64,000 nt of DNA from KACC-23026 sp963829575 (GCA_963829575.1 CAWHJF010000013.1:248001-312000), one strand, 5' to 3'. Positions 49,175 through 57,863 are shown, counted from the stretch's first letter. Notes: generated from the sequence alone by a model not told the origin. Numbers and translations are program-made.

Positions 49175-49280
49175 GAGCTGAGAACTCAACCCCTATTTGT
49201 TGACAGAGCAATTCAATCCGCTAATAATGAAACAGAATGTTGATTAAGCTGTGGTTCGTTTGAAGAGAAGAGGTTAATGG

Positions 49281-49796
49281 ATGATTACAATACGTTCTGT
49301 TTTAAAAGAGGAACTGGATTTAGTGAGAAGCCAGCGTCTAAGCGCTTATGAAGAACATGCTATGAAACTTCCATCCGACCATTGGGAAGGGCTGAAAGCG
49401 GCAATCCGTTCGGATGCTGATGTGGAGGATGGAGCCGAGCTTTTGGTTGCAGAAAGCGATGGGGAAATTGTCGGGAGCGTGGTCCTGTGCCCAGAAAACA
49501 CAGATGCTTACAAAGGGTTGACGGATAGGTCCGAGTATCCAGAAATACGCATGCTGGCGGTTGATCCTGCTGCACGAAAAAAAGGTGTGGCATTGGCGTT
49601 GATTAATGCGTGTATCGATCGATCTAAAGAAGCAGGGAAAAAAGCAATTGGACTTCACACAGGTGACTTTATGGATCGTGCTATGGCACTCTATGAAAGA
49701 AGAGGGTTTGTACGCATTCCTGAATTTGATTTTGAACCGGTTAATGATGGGATCATTGTCAAAGCATTTCGTTACCCCATCTCTGAAAACCAATAA
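49281..49796 (+). CDS. GNAT-family N-acetyltransferase
   Basis: 171 residues. LLVAESDGEIVGSVVLCPEN, IRMLAVDPAARKKGVALALI (acetyl-CoA loop, R/Q-x-x-G-x-A variant: RKKGVA), GLHTGDFMDRAMALYERRGF VRIPEFDF. N-terminal residues align with VRSQRLSAYEEH. Acceptor unknown. ATG with AGAGGT nearby; own terminator downstream. Confidence 0.82.
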   Translation: MITIRSVLKEELDLVRSQRLSAYEEHAMKLPSDHWEGLKAAIRSDADVEDGAELLVAESDGEIVGSVVLCPENTDAYKGLTDRSEYPEIRMLAVDPAARKKGVALALINACIDRSKEAGKKAIGLHTGDFMDRAMALYERRGFVRIPEFDFEPVNDGIIVKAFRYPISENQ

Positions 49797-49802
49797 TAGC
49801 CG

Positions 49803-49836
49803 AAAGATCTTCCTTTTTTGAGAGGAGATCTTTTTT
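49803..49836 (+). terminator. Terminator of the GNAT gene
   Basis: AAAGATCTTCC / GGAGATCTTT stem, then a T-run. Confidence 0.85.
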
Positions 49837-50096
49837 AATATGAAATTTTTAATGGATGTCACTTTTTGTCGGATGCCATCGAACAGTTTTGTTTGTGATA
49901 TTGCTGTTTGTTTGTTAATATTCTGATTAGTGGGACTTCGCTTTAAATTTAAACAAACACTGTCTTTAACTATAAAAAGTATCAGGGGGTGAAGGTGTTC
50001 TTGGGAAGATAAATTCAGTTGAAGATGGAAAGATTATTTTTTTAGTAAAAAAATGTAAGCGCTATCAAAATTTCCTTAAAGAAGGGGCGAGTTTTT
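49837..50096 (+). promoter_or_regulatory. Upstream region of the acetate-uptake gene with a perfect cre box
   Basis: TGTAAGCGCTATCA (50054-50067) matches the CcpA consensus TGWNANCGNTNWCA completely. It lies 30 bp before the GTG start, so it would act as a roadblock or repressor site. The rest of the region shows no gene. Confidence 0.7.
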
Positions 50097-50681
50097 GTGA
50101 TTGAACAAAAAAAATTGGCTGATCCAGGATTATTAGGTCTTGCTGCTTTTGTTGTGTCGCAATCTTTATTAAATATTCCCAATGCGCATCTAGTTCCACC
50201 GCTCGCAACACCGCTTTTCCTTACAACTGTTTTGTTTTGTGGGGGAGGGATCCAATTTCTTTGTGCTATTTTTGAGTACATTCGGGGCAATGTGGTCGGA
50301 ATGACGACCTTCGGAATTTTTGGCGGCTTTTTTACCGCACTTGCAATGTTCATAGTCTTTGAATTAAATGGCACATTGAAATTTGGTGAAGCAGGTGAGG
50401 TGGCACTCGGCACTTTCTTGTTAGTTTGGACAATAGTGGCCATTCCATTTTCAATTGCCGCTTATAAAGAAAGCAAATTAATGGGACTTATGTTCTTATT
50501 CGTGCTTTTAGCTTTTCTCGGCGGGGCCTTAACTAACTTGGCTGGGATTAATTCAGCATTCGGTGGATGGTCCGGAATCATTTCTGCTGTAATCGGTCTA
50601 TTCATTGTGTTTAAAGGCCTCATGGCAGCAGTCGATGCAGCAGTACATCCTGAACTAGTCCCTGTGCAAAAAGCTCAGTAA
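50097..50681 (+). CDS. GPR1/FUN34/YaaH (SatP) family acetate-uptake protein
   Basis: 194 residues, six helices. KLADPGLLGLAAFVVSQSLL is close to the family signature NPAPLGL; LFCGGGIQFLCAIFEYIRGN, TTFGIFGGFFTALAMF and LAGINSAFGGWSGIISAVIG fit the remaining helices. Forms small-acid channels (acetate, succinate). GTG start with AAGGGG about 11 nt upstream. The perfect cre box suggests catabolite repression, normal for acetate uptake. Confidence 0.85.
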   Translation: MIEQKKLADPGLLGLAAFVVSQSLLNIPNAHLVPPLATPLFLTTVLFCGGGIQFLCAIFEYIRGNVVGMTTFGIFGGFFTALAMFIVFELNGTLKFGEAGEVALGTFLLVWTIVAIPFSIAAYKESKLMGLMFLFVLLAFLGGALTNLAGINSAFGGWSGIISAVIGLFIVFKGLMAAVDAAVHPELVPVQKAQ

Positions 50682-50744
50682 ACATGGATGGGCGCGAGGC
50701 CACCGATCGATTGGGATCATGAATCGGAACTCGTCTATAAGTTG

Positions 50745-50783
50745 AAAAGCCCTCGTCATTCTTGGATGACAGAGGGCTTTTAA
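50745..50783. terminator. Bidirectional terminator
   Basis: AAAAGCCCTC...GAGGGCTTTT with inner GTCAT/ATGAC, between convergent genes; T-tracts on both strands. Confidence 0.9.
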
Positions 50784-50795
50784 TTACTGCCTATT

Positions 50796-51938
50796 TTAGG
50801 CTTTCTTTAAGTTGAGACCAATTCCCCAGCGAATAAAAGCTAAAATAACCATGCTCCCAGCTACTGTGCATACGCCAGGCCAACCCCATGTTTTCCAAGC
50901 GTAACTTCCAAGCGTTGAACCCAGTGCTCCACCAAGAAACGTGCTGACCATAAAGACCGTATTAATTCGACTACGGGCTTCAGGAGCAAGTGGGTAGATG
51001 CGGGCTTGGTTTCCGACTTGCGTGCCTTGGATGCCGAGGTCGAGAAGGATTATACCAATAATGAGTCCAATTAAAGTCGCGCCTGCAAAACCGAAAATTA
51101 AAAACGAAACGAGGGTCGTCACAATTAGGGCGCCAACGAGTGTTCCTGGTTTTAAGCGATCTGCCAGACGCCCCACAATCGGAGCTGCAGAAGCTCCAAC
51201 AACACCGACCAAGCCAAACAACCCAATAATTTGACTGCTATAGTGATAAGTTGGCCCGCCTAAAAAGTATGTAAGTGAGGTCCAAAAGGCACTGAAACTC
51301 CCAAACATCATAAACCCAATCCATGAGGCTTCTCTTAGTGTGGCATGCTTTTTGACGAGTTGAAAAAGCGAGACAAACAACTGGCCATAGGTCATCGAAG
51401 TATCCGGCTCGTTCTTCGGAAGTAGAATTCGGAGACTTCCGGCTAAGGCGAGCATTAAAGCGGCGGCAATCCAGAACATGACGCGCCAACCAAACGTTCC
51501 GCCAATTAATCCAGAGAACGTTCGAGCAAGAAGGACCCCAAATAATAAACCACTGAGAACAGTTCCGAGCACTTTGCCTTGTTCTTTCGGCGGTGCGAGA
51601 GAAGCGGCAAGTGGAATCATGATTTGTGGCACGATGGTGGTGATTCCAACGAATAAGCTTGCGACATAAATCCAAACAAGGTTTTGCGCCGTGGCGACCC
51701 CGATCAGGGACAGGGCAACTAAGAGTAATAAGATCGAGATCAGATTTCTGCGTTCTTTAATATCACCGAGGGGTACGAAGAAAAACATGCCAACTGCATA
51801 ACCCACCTGAGTAAACATGGAAATATTACCGGTTAAGTGGGAATTGGCGTGGAGGCTTGACCCAATATCGCCAAGCAAAGGTTGGTTGTAGTATAAATTA
51901 GCAACGCCCATGCCGGCTGTTATAGCCATAAGCAGCAC
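50796..51938 (-). CDS. MFS transporter (12-helix, DHA1-like exporter)
   Basis: 380 residues from a GTG at 51938: AGMGVANLYYNQPLLGDIGS, GYAVGMFFFVPLGDIKERRN (motif A), VGITTIVPQIMIPLAASLAP, GKVLGTVLSGLLFGVLLAR. Twelve helices, family often linked to sugar or drug efflux. The frame continues upstream in a sensible way (SVQHPQNQTTSLSKSLV), and GGGGGAG sits 6 nt before a CTG at 51989, so the true N-terminus may be there. Probably an exporter; substrate unknown. Confidence 0.82.
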   Translation of the reverse strand: MLLMAITAGMGVANLYYNQPLLGDIGSSLHANSHLTGNISMFTQVGYAVGMFFFVPLGDIKERRNLISILLLLVALSLIGVATAQNLVWIYVASLFVGITTIVPQIMIPLAASLAPPKEQGKVLGTVLSGLLFGVLLARTFSGLIGGTFGWRVMFWIAAALMLALAGSLRILLPKNEPDTSMTYGQLFVSLFQLVKKHATLREASWIGFMMFGSFSAFWTSLTYFLGGPTYHYSSQIIGLFGLVGVVGASAAPIVGRLADRLKPGTLVGALIVTTLVSFLIFGFAGATLIGLIIGIILLDLGIQGTQVGNQARIYPLAPEARSRINTVFMVSTFLGGALGSTLGSYAWKTWGWPGVCTVAGSMVILAFIRWGIGLNLKKA

Positions 51939-52094
51939 GAGACTTTTAGAGAGTGAAGTGGTTTGATTCTGAGGATGCTGGACGCTCAGGATGTTCTCCC
52001 CCTTATGTTAAAAGTTATAATAATGCTCACTTCACCCATTTTTAATGCTTCGAAAGGAATTGTCAAACGATTTGTTTAAGGTGTAGATCATACA

Positions 52095-52137
52095 TAAAAA
52101 GCCACACTTAAACATTTAGTAAATGTCCTTGTGTGGC
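52095..52137 (-). terminator. Terminator downstream of the yrzI-like gene
   Basis: GCCACAC (52101-52107) / GTGTGGC (52131-52137) with inner ACATTT/AAATGT; on the minus strand it is followed by TTTTTATG. Confidence 0.8.
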
Positions 52138-52195
52138 TTGTGTCACATTCCATTTATTTGAATTTAAAGGGGAGTAAGCGCCTACTCGTTGTGAC

Positions 52196-52351
52196 TTACA
52201 TAAACGTTTTGATTTGAGTGCGACGGTCTAGGTTACGGTCGCCAATCTCTTTCAAACGTTGTTCATGGTGGTAGTTACTTCCATTTTCTGTATCATCCTG
52301 TTTCCGAACTTGGATCATGAGAGTGAATGCTAAGAAATTCAGTTTTAGCAT
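52196..52351 (-). CDS. YrzI-like small protein (51 aa)
   Basis: MLKLNFLAFTLMIQVRKQDD, then TENGSNYHHEQRLKEIGDRN and LDRRTQIKTFM. A hydrophobic start MLKLNFLAFTLMIQVRK followed by a charged His/Glu-rich helix is the layout of YrzI (B. subtilis: a hydrophobic beta-like N-terminus, then ...HEQ....I.E..). AAGGGAGG 6-7 nt before the ATG. It follows two very small frames on the same strand, each separated by hairpins. In B. subtilis yrzI lies at the end of a transcript of several tiny ORFs, one of which is cut by the ribosome-dependent nuclease Rae1. Confidence 0.65.
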   Translation of the reverse strand: MLKLNFLAFTLMIQVRKQDDTENGSNYHHEQRLKEIGDRNLDRRTQIKTFM

Positions 52352-52381
52352 ACGAATGCCTCCCTTCTCGAGCGATTTCCT

Positions 52382-52441
52382 TCATTTAAAATCTGTCACC
52401 TCGTTAAAAACTGCTGTGCGCGTGTGTTTTGTCCCAATCAT
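52382..52441 (-). CDS. Very small ORF (19 aa) with strong ribosome binding site
   Basis: MIGTKHTRTAVFNEVTDFK. AAAGGAGG at ideal spacing before the ATG, a feature not expected by chance in a short intergenic stretch. Located 30 bp upstream of the yrzI-like gene, the place of the S1025-like mini-ORFs in B. subtilis. It may be a regulatory leader peptide rather than a functional protein. Confidence 0.5.
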   Translation of the reverse strand: MIGTKHTRTAVFNEVTDFK

Positions 52442-52480
52442 TGTAAATTCCTCCTTTTTTTGGTAATAAAAATATATAAT

Positions 52481-52513
52481 AAAAAGCCATGGAATGGATC
52501 CACGGCTTTTTAA
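52481..52513. terminator. Hairpin between mini-ORFs
   Basis: AAAAAGCCATGG (52481-52492) / CCACGGCTTTTT-like (52500-52511), U-rich on both strands, a possible terminator/attenuator ahead of the 19-aa frame. Confidence 0.7.
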
Positions 52514-52525
52514 AACGAGAATAAA

Positions 52526-52565
52526 ATTAAAAACCCACAGAACCTGTGTTGACAGGTCTGTGGGT
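52526..52565 (-). terminator. Terminator after the 28-aa ORF
   Basis: CCCACAGA-ACCTGT...ACAGGT-CTGTGGG (52534-52564), followed on the minus strand by TTTTTAATTTTAT. Confidence 0.85.
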
Positions 52566-52606
52566 GAATAGACAAAATGGGTTAAGTGCGTTTAATGTAA
52601 AATAAC

Positions 52607-52693
52607 TTAAAGGGGTCTCACCACTGAGGCCGTGTCAGAAACTACACTATGAAGTTGAGTGAATGTTGGCATAAGAACGGTTTTCATAATCAT
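52607..52693 (-). CDS. Very small ORF (28 aa) with strong ribosome binding site
   Basis: MIMKTVLMPTFTQLHSVVSD followed by TASVVRPL. TAGGAGGT 6 nt before the ATG. It is the first in a series of mini-frames on the minus strand with hairpins between them, ending with the yrzI-like gene. Product and function unknown; a short translated leader is as likely as a functional peptide. Confidence 0.45.
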   Translation of the reverse strand: MIMKTVLMPTFTQLHSVVSDTASVVRPL

Positions 52694-52915
52694 CGCGACC
52701 TCCTATCTTAAAAATTTGAAATGTTTATCAATTCGTAATTACATTAACACATCTAGCGTGCGTTGTAAACCTTATTTTTCGTATTTTTCATTAATTTGGT
52801 AAGACAATCAAAATGCTTTCTGTTCACTATATGCAAGTCAACATAAAAAAATACCCTCAATTTGAGGATGACAGCTGATCGGGAAAAAGCATGGCATGGG
52901 ATTTTTGTTGATAGT
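52694..52915. other. Promoter region of the mini-ORF series, no gene
   Basis: AT-rich, about 220 bp, no supportable frame. Contains candidate promoters only. Confidence 0.35.
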
Positions 52916-53030
52916 GGCTTCATAGCGCGGATGAAGCCCCCAAATCCGTTGGTAAGACGAAAAAGAGGGCTTCATAGCGCGGATGAAGCCCCCAAATCCG
53001 TTGGTAAGACGAAAAAGAGGGTTTCATAGG
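52916..53030. repeat. 52-bp tandem repeat of the ATGAAGCCC family
   Basis: GGCTTCATAGCGCGGATGAAGCCCCCAAATCC... is repeated exactly with a 52-bp period (starts at 52916 and 52968), then a partial third copy. The inverted GGCTTCAT/ATGAAGCC halves link it to the repeats at 20859 and 33417. Confidence 0.85.
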
Positions 53031-53079
53031 TTTTATTTCGCTTCACGATCAGATTGATACCCATATCAAGCTGAGGAGG

Positions 53080-53886
53080 TCACCTTTTTTGAGCGTTTGC
53101 AGCTAGAAACCAGCCGTTGAGTTGATTTTCGCGATTGTAATCAAAACGTTCCTGATCTTCGTAGCGTGTGACGGATCCACCGGCAGCTTCGACAATCGCC
53201 TGTCCGGCAGCCGTGTCCCATTCCATTGTTGGCGCATAGCGTGGATAATAGTCGGCTTTCCCCTCAGCCACTAGGCAGAATTTTAAAGAGCTGCCTGAGG
53301 AAACCACTTCTACCGATCCTTCAAGCCGATCAATAAACGCTTGCGTTTCGCTCGACATATGTGAACGACTTGCGACAACACGAATTGCTTCGGAAGGTGC
53401 TTTTTCAGGAAGGGAAATGCTCTGTTTAATTAAAACGTCTGCCTCAACAGATAAATAATGGGAAGCGTTTTCGAGTTTATAAGCTCCAACTCCTTTTTGC
53501 CCAAAATAAAAAATATCTTGAGCGGGCACATAGATCACCCCAAGAGTTGGATAAGACTCCTCAATCCGTGCAATGTTAACGGTGAATTCGCCATTTTTTT
53601 TAACAAATTCTTTCGTGCCATCGAGCGGATCTACTAACCAAAGGCTTTTCCAATCCTTGCGTTCCGCATAAGAAATATGAGAGCCTTCCTCACTAATGAT
53701 GGGGATGTGCGGAAAATGATGGGTTAAACCCTCCGTAATGACTTGATGGGAGCGGCGATCCGCTAAGGTTAACGGTGAGTCATCGGATTTGGTTTCCACT
53801 TCGAAGTCTTGGGCATACACCTCCATGATGGCTTGCCCAGCCTTTAATGAAAGATCAAATAACTTTTTAATATCAGTTTGATTCAT
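53080..53886 (-). CDS. cysQ: 3'(2'),5'-bisphosphate nucleotidase CysQ
   Basis: 268 residues, inositol-monophosphatase fold. Metal-binding motifs: IISEEGSHI, WLVDPLDGTKEFVKKNGEF and WDTAAGQAIVEAAGGSVT. CysQ hydrolyses 3'-phosphoadenosine 5'-phosphate, a by-product of PAPS use. It is the last gene of the sat-SLC13-cysQ operon, which fits sulfate assimilation. AAAGGGATT before ATG. Confidence 0.9.
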   Translation of the reverse strand: MNQTDIKKLFDLSLKAGQAIMEVYAQDFEVETKSDDSPLTLADRRSHQVITEGLTHHFPHIPIISEEGSHISYAERKDWKSLWLVDPLDGTKEFVKKNGEFTVNIARIEESYPTLGVIYVPAQDIFYFGQKGVGAYKLENASHYLSVEADVLIKQSISLPEKAPSEAIRVVASRSHMSSETQAFIDRLEGSVEVVSSGSSLKFCLVAEGKADYYPRYAPTMEWDTAAGQAIVEAAGGSVTRYEDQERFDYNRENQLNGWFLAANAQKR

Positions 53887-53940
53887 TTGAAAATCCCTTT
53901 CTTCTATAAAATCTTAAGGATAACACGAGTCTAGATTTCT

Positions 53941-55719
53941 CTAAAACCAGATCCAATAGATGGCTGTTACGCTCGTGATCATGACTAAGAACGTTAAAGG
54001 AAGACCGATTTTCACATAATCCCAAAATTTATAGCCGCCTGGTCCATAGACAATCAGATTCGTTTGATAACCAATCGGCGTGATAAAACTCGCAGAAGCC
54101 GCAATCGCAATCAGGACGGCAAACCCCATTACTGGAAGGTGCAGCAGATTTGCCATATCAAGGGCAATTGGAAGCATCAGAACAGCTGCTGCGCTATTGG
54201 TGATTAATTCCGTAAACAAGCTTGTCATTAAAAAAAGAATAATTAATATAGAAAAGAGTCCGAATGATTCCCCAACATGCATTAAACCGCCTGCAAATAA
54301 TTTGGATAACCCCGTTTGTGTCATAGCGTTTCCGATCCCAAAAGAGCTCGCAATTAGTAATAGGACATCAAACTGGATGGAAGATTTGGCTTCTGCAACG
54401 CTCACAATCTTGAAGAACACATTCAGAAGCACGGCCATCGCCATGGCTTTAAACATGGATAAGACACCTGCTGTAACGAGAGCAATTAAACAAGCAAAAA
54501 TGACAAGAGAGAGAATGCCTTTTATGCGACTCTGTTTCAAATTATCCGGCTTTTCTAGGTTTGAAACCACATAAAAGTCATTAGATTGATTGTACTTTTC
54601 AATGAAGTCAGATCCAGCGATTAAAAGCAATGTATCACCGGGCCTTAATTTAATATCTCCGACTTTGTTGTTCAGACGTTCGTTATTACGATGGACCGCA
54701 ATAACGCCGGCATCGTATCGGGATCGAAATTTGGATTGCTTAATCGTCTTGGATAATAAAGAAGACTGGTGTGACACGACCGCTTCTACGAGATTAACGG
54801 TGTCGTTTTTCAAATCCTCGAGTTCAAGATGTGTCCCAGTTTCTAAACTGAGGCCTGGAATTTTTTGCAGATCCACAATCGTGGAGATGAGTCCGGTAAA
54901 GATCAGACGGTCGTCATCCATAATCGTTGTGGTGGATTTAACCGGTGTAATGTGTTCTGGGCCTCTGATAATTTCAATCAGATATAACCCTTTAAGATCG
55001 CGCAATCCTGCTTGTTCAACCGTTTTATTCAAATATGGAAAGGTCGGGCTAACCTTCATTTCGGCAATGAATTCCTTAGTGTTCTCCTGAACTTGCTCTC
55101 GAAACCCCTTATGTTCAGGTAGAAGTCGGATGCCCACGGTGAATATGTAAAGCAATCCAATTAGAGCCACGGGAATCCCAACAAGCGTTATGGTAAACAA
55201 AGAAAAGCCCTTTATTCCATTTTGTAGCAGCAAACCTTGAATGACCAAGTTAGTCGAGGTCCCAATCAAGGTCAGTGTGCCTCCTAAGATGGTCACATAG
55301 GATAACGGAATGAGAAACTTTGATGGGGCGAGTCCGCGGTCTTCACACCATTTTTTAATAATTGGCGTAAAGGTTACAACGATTGGTGTGTTGTTAAGAA
55401 AGGCGGATAATAGGGCAATCGGTAAGAAGAATCGCAGCATAGTACTCGTTTGCGTTTGACTTCGGCTAAGCCAGCTTTTGATTGCAAGGTCAATTAATCC
55501 ACTCTTTTGCACGGCTCCAGCCACAATGAAGAGAAACGCAATGGTCAGCATGCCTTGGTTCGAAAATCCGCTAACGGCTTCTTCTGGTGTGAGAATACCG
55601 GTAATTAAGAAAATAACCAGGACTGAAAAAACAACCATGTCAGGCCGGGCTAGTTCAAATACGAGCCCGCCAAACATGGCGATAATCATGATTAAAACAA
55701 AAACCATTTGAATTGTCAT
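53941..55719 (-). CDS. SLC13/DASS-type permease with RCK-C domains (sulfate uptake)
   Basis: 592 residues. N-terminal half of helices (IVAGAVQKSGLIDLAIKSWL, ALLSAFLNNTPIVVTFTPII, IGTSTNLVIQGLLLQNG), two soluble TrkA-C/RCK-C domains in the middle (about 205-290 and 295-385: RPGDTLLLIAG at the second), then C-terminal helices with TELITNSAAAVLMLPIALDM and SASFITPIGYQTNLIVYGPG. The layout is that of SLC13-type sodium- or proton-linked sulfate permeases. It lies between sat and cysQ. Sulfate specificity is inferred from context. Confidence 0.85.
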   Translation of the reverse strand: MTIQMVFVLIMIIAMFGGLVFELARPDMVVFSVLVIFLITGILTPEEAVSGFSNQGMLTIAFLFIVAGAVQKSGLIDLAIKSWLSRSQTQTSTMLRFFLPIALLSAFLNNTPIVVTFTPIIKKWCEDRGLAPSKFLIPLSYVTILGGTLTLIGTSTNLVIQGLLLQNGIKGFSLFTITLVGIPVALIGLLYIFTVGIRLLPEHKGFREQVQENTKEFIAEMKVSPTFPYLNKTVEQAGLRDLKGLYLIEIIRGPEHITPVKSTTTIMDDDRLIFTGLISTIVDLQKIPGLSLETGTHLELEDLKNDTVNLVEAVVSHQSSLLSKTIKQSKFRSRYDAGVIAVHRNNERLNNKVGDIKLRPGDTLLLIAGSDFIEKYNQSNDFYVVSNLEKPDNLKQSRIKGILSLVIFACLIALVTAGVLSMFKAMAMAVLLNVFFKIVSVAEAKSSIQFDVLLLIASSFGIGNAMTQTGLSKLFAGGLMHVGESFGLFSILIILFLMTSLFTELITNSAAAVLMLPIALDMANLLHLPVMGFAVLIAIAASASFITPIGYQTNLIVYGPGGYKFWDYVKIGLPLTFLVMITSVTAIYWIWF

Positions 55720-55731
55720 TGTATGGACCTG

Positions 55732-56892
55732 TTAATGTGATTCGATTTCTTGCATACCGCGGATTAAAACTTCGGCTACCTCTGGTCGAGAAAACTCTTT
55801 TGGAGGCTTTTGGCCATTACGCAACATCTCACGCACTTTTGTTCCACTTAGGTGTACATGGAATTCTTTATCGTGTGGGCATGTTTTCGGTGTGCCCATG
55901 TTTCCGCATTCTGTACAGAAGAAGGCATGTTCAAATTTAAAGATTTGAATGCCTAATTCTTCTTCAAATTGTGAAATGAAGTCTTGTGCCTCATACGTCC
56001 CATAATAATCACCGACACCTGCATGGTCGCGCCCGACGATGAAGTGCGTACAGCCATAATTTTTGCGGACAATGGCATGAAGGATGGCTTCCTTAGGTCC
56101 CGCATAACGCATTGCAGCAGGATAGATGACAAGTCGCGTGCGATCCGCTGGATAGTAGTTTTTCAAGATGACTTCATAGCTTTCCATCCGAACTCCAGCT
56201 GAAATGTCATCCGATTTGGTTTCTCCAACAAGTGGATTGAGAAGCAAACCGTCCACCGTTTCAAGCGCACATTTTTGAATGTATTCATGAGCACGGTGAA
56301 CAGGATTACGCGTTTGGAAACCAACCACGGTTTTCCAACCAAGATCTTCGAACATTTTACGGGTTTCGCTAGGGTCCATGTAATAAGCAGCAAAATCGCT
56401 ATGATCTGGGCGGTTAAGAAGTTTGACGGGTCCGCCAAGCTGGACGTCACCACGTTCGTATAATTTCTTTACACCAGGGTGGGCAGCTTCAGTAGTCCCA
56501 TAGACATTTTGAGCTTCAAGTTCTTTTTCGTGCGTATATTTTTCTTCGAGTTCAAGCGTGCCGTAAATGACATCATCTTCACCCTTAAGAGCAATTGTTT
56601 CGCCAATTTCGAATTGGTCGGCTTGTTCTTGACTGACGCCAAGGGTAATCGGAATACTCCAGACGTTTCCATCAGCTAGTTGAAAGTTGGTAACGACGCT
56701 TTCGTAGTCTTTTTGACCCATGAATCCTTGTAAAGGGCTAAAGCCACCAATTCCAATCAATTCTAAGTCGGAAACTGTCCATGCAGAAATGGTTAAAGGT
56801 TTGAAGCCTGCCGCTTCTTTAAGAGCAATTTCTCGCTCAGCACCTACTAATTCACGATTAATTAAAGTACCTCCGTGTGCCGGTAAAACCAT
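55732..56892 (-). CDS. sat: Sulfate adenylyltransferase (ATP sulfurylase)
   Basis: 386 residues. Makes adenylyl sulfate from sulfate and ATP. The active-site motifs are present: QTRNPVHRAHEYIQKCALET and GRDHAGVGDYYGTYEAQDF, with LVIYPAAMRYAGPKEAILHA, and the zinc-site CTECGNMGTPKTCPH. GGAGG 7 nt before the ATG. First gene of the operon with the SLC13 permease and cysQ. No APS reductase or kinase is in the window. Confidence 0.95.
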   Translation of the reverse strand: MVLPAHGGTLINRELVGAEREIALKEAAGFKPLTISAWTVSDLELIGIGGFSPLQGFMGQKDYESVVTNFQLADGNVWSIPITLGVSQEQADQFEIGETIALKGEDDVIYGTLELEEKYTHEKELEAQNVYGTTEAAHPGVKKLYERGDVQLGGPVKLLNRPDHSDFAAYYMDPSETRKMFEDLGWKTVVGFQTRNPVHRAHEYIQKCALETVDGLLLNPLVGETKSDDISAGVRMESYEVILKNYYPADRTRLVIYPAAMRYAGPKEAILHAIVRKNYGCTHFIVGRDHAGVGDYYGTYEAQDFISQFEEELGIQIFKFEHAFFCTECGNMGTPKTCPHDKEFHVHLSGTKVREMLRNGQKPPKEFSRPEVAEVLIRGMQEIESH

Positions 56893-57214
56893 GTTTGAAC
56901 CTCCAATATTGTTAAAATGATTAAATTCCTGTGTGGATCAGCCATAATAACTATAAAGATTAGATCGTAAAATTTTATTAATGCCTTTTAGCACTCCACC
57001 ACATTATAAACAATAATGTGTGATATTTAAAGATAAAATTGATTTTTCCGAGTGGAAAAGTTGGTTTTTCTTAAATATGGTCAGATCACATAAAGAATGG
57101 CTCAAACAACAGGAACAAAAATGGAGGGTTCAATGCACACAACTCATGCCCTGACAGTAGGAAGTAGGAGTTATGTGCAATGGGAGGGGAAACCATGCAA
57201 AAAGCCTGTGCTCA

Positions 57215-57322
57215 CTATTGTTTCCCCCATTTTTTTCCTTTCCACATTCGGTACCAAGCAAAAGCCACGGTTGTAGCCAAAATCAACAAGCAGACCATCG
57301 CAACTAAATAGGTCACATACAT
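57215..57322 (-). CDS. Small single-helix membrane protein (35 aa)
   Basis: MYVTYLVAMVCLLILATTVA, then FAWYRMWKGKKWGKQ. One transmembrane helix and a basic tail, resembling small cytochrome-oxidase-type or stress peptides in composition only. AAGGAG sits about 9 nt before the ATG. Unknown function, no family assigned. Confidence 0.55.
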   Translation of the reverse strand: MYVTYLVAMVCLLILATTVAFAWYRMWKGKKWGKQ

Positions 57323-57770
57323 ACTGTTTCAACTCCTTGACGTAATAGTACGCATAGCTTACCCAGATCCCCATTTTTGATTCCCAACTTTTGGGCGCAG
57401 ATGGACATCGGATTCTCACAAGACATGCCTTTCTATTTTTCTTAAAAGTTGTGGTAATTTGTAAGTAAAACAATTGAAACTGTGTGAGTTTCGGAACACA
57501 ACATTTCTTGAATAGTCCTCAGCACCACTTACTCAAAAAGTGTCACCTAGAGGCCTACGGGAAAAGTAGTCCAGGCGAGCTCCAGAAGTTGTAGACCGAA
57601 TAAGATGCCTAAAACCCTTGTCTAAAGAAATGAGAGTTCAGGCAAGCCAGTCCGACTCTTCTCAATGGATAAAATTCACGATGAGAACCAAGTATTAGGC
57701 AGGCTCGCGGATCGCCCGCGGCAAGCGCGTATAGTCTTGTAGAAGAAAAAAGTAATGTTTACAAAACCAA

Positions 57771-57820
57771 TTGTTAAAAATGTTTCTAATTAGACTCAAA
57801 AAATGGCATGATTATATATA
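57771..57820 (+). promoter_or_regulatory. Promoter of the two-component operon with TTTCTAAT box
   Basis: TTTCTAAT (57783-57790) with a degenerate partner 11 bp upstream (TGTTAAAA) lies ahead of a TATATA -10-like box (57812-57820). TTTCTAAT also appears before the FMN-binding gene, suggesting autoregulation. Confidence 0.4.
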
Positions 57821-57863
57821 GATAGAAAACTTGCCTTATTCTTTTGAAGGAAGAGTGATTCGA

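Larger units (their letters stand above)
56893..57863. other. Long intergenic region between sat and the two-component system
   Basis: About 970 bp holding one supported small gene (57215-57322) and otherwise nothing recognised. A 100-codon frame overlapping that gene on the minus strand has no protein character. No riboswitch is evident upstream of sat. Confidence 0.4.

Noticed and set aside
53941..55719. Several plus-strand frames (e.g. 54080-54574) opposite the SLC13 gene
   Set aside because: Antisense shadows of a well-supported permease; translated products show no family motif.
56893..57100. Possible S-box or other riboswitch before sat
   Set aside because: No conserved S-box stems or T-box features could be found by eye; the region lacks a leader terminator.
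57171..57473. 100-codon minus-strand frame
   Set aside because: Covers the better-supported 35-aa membrane protein in another frame, with no start-site support.
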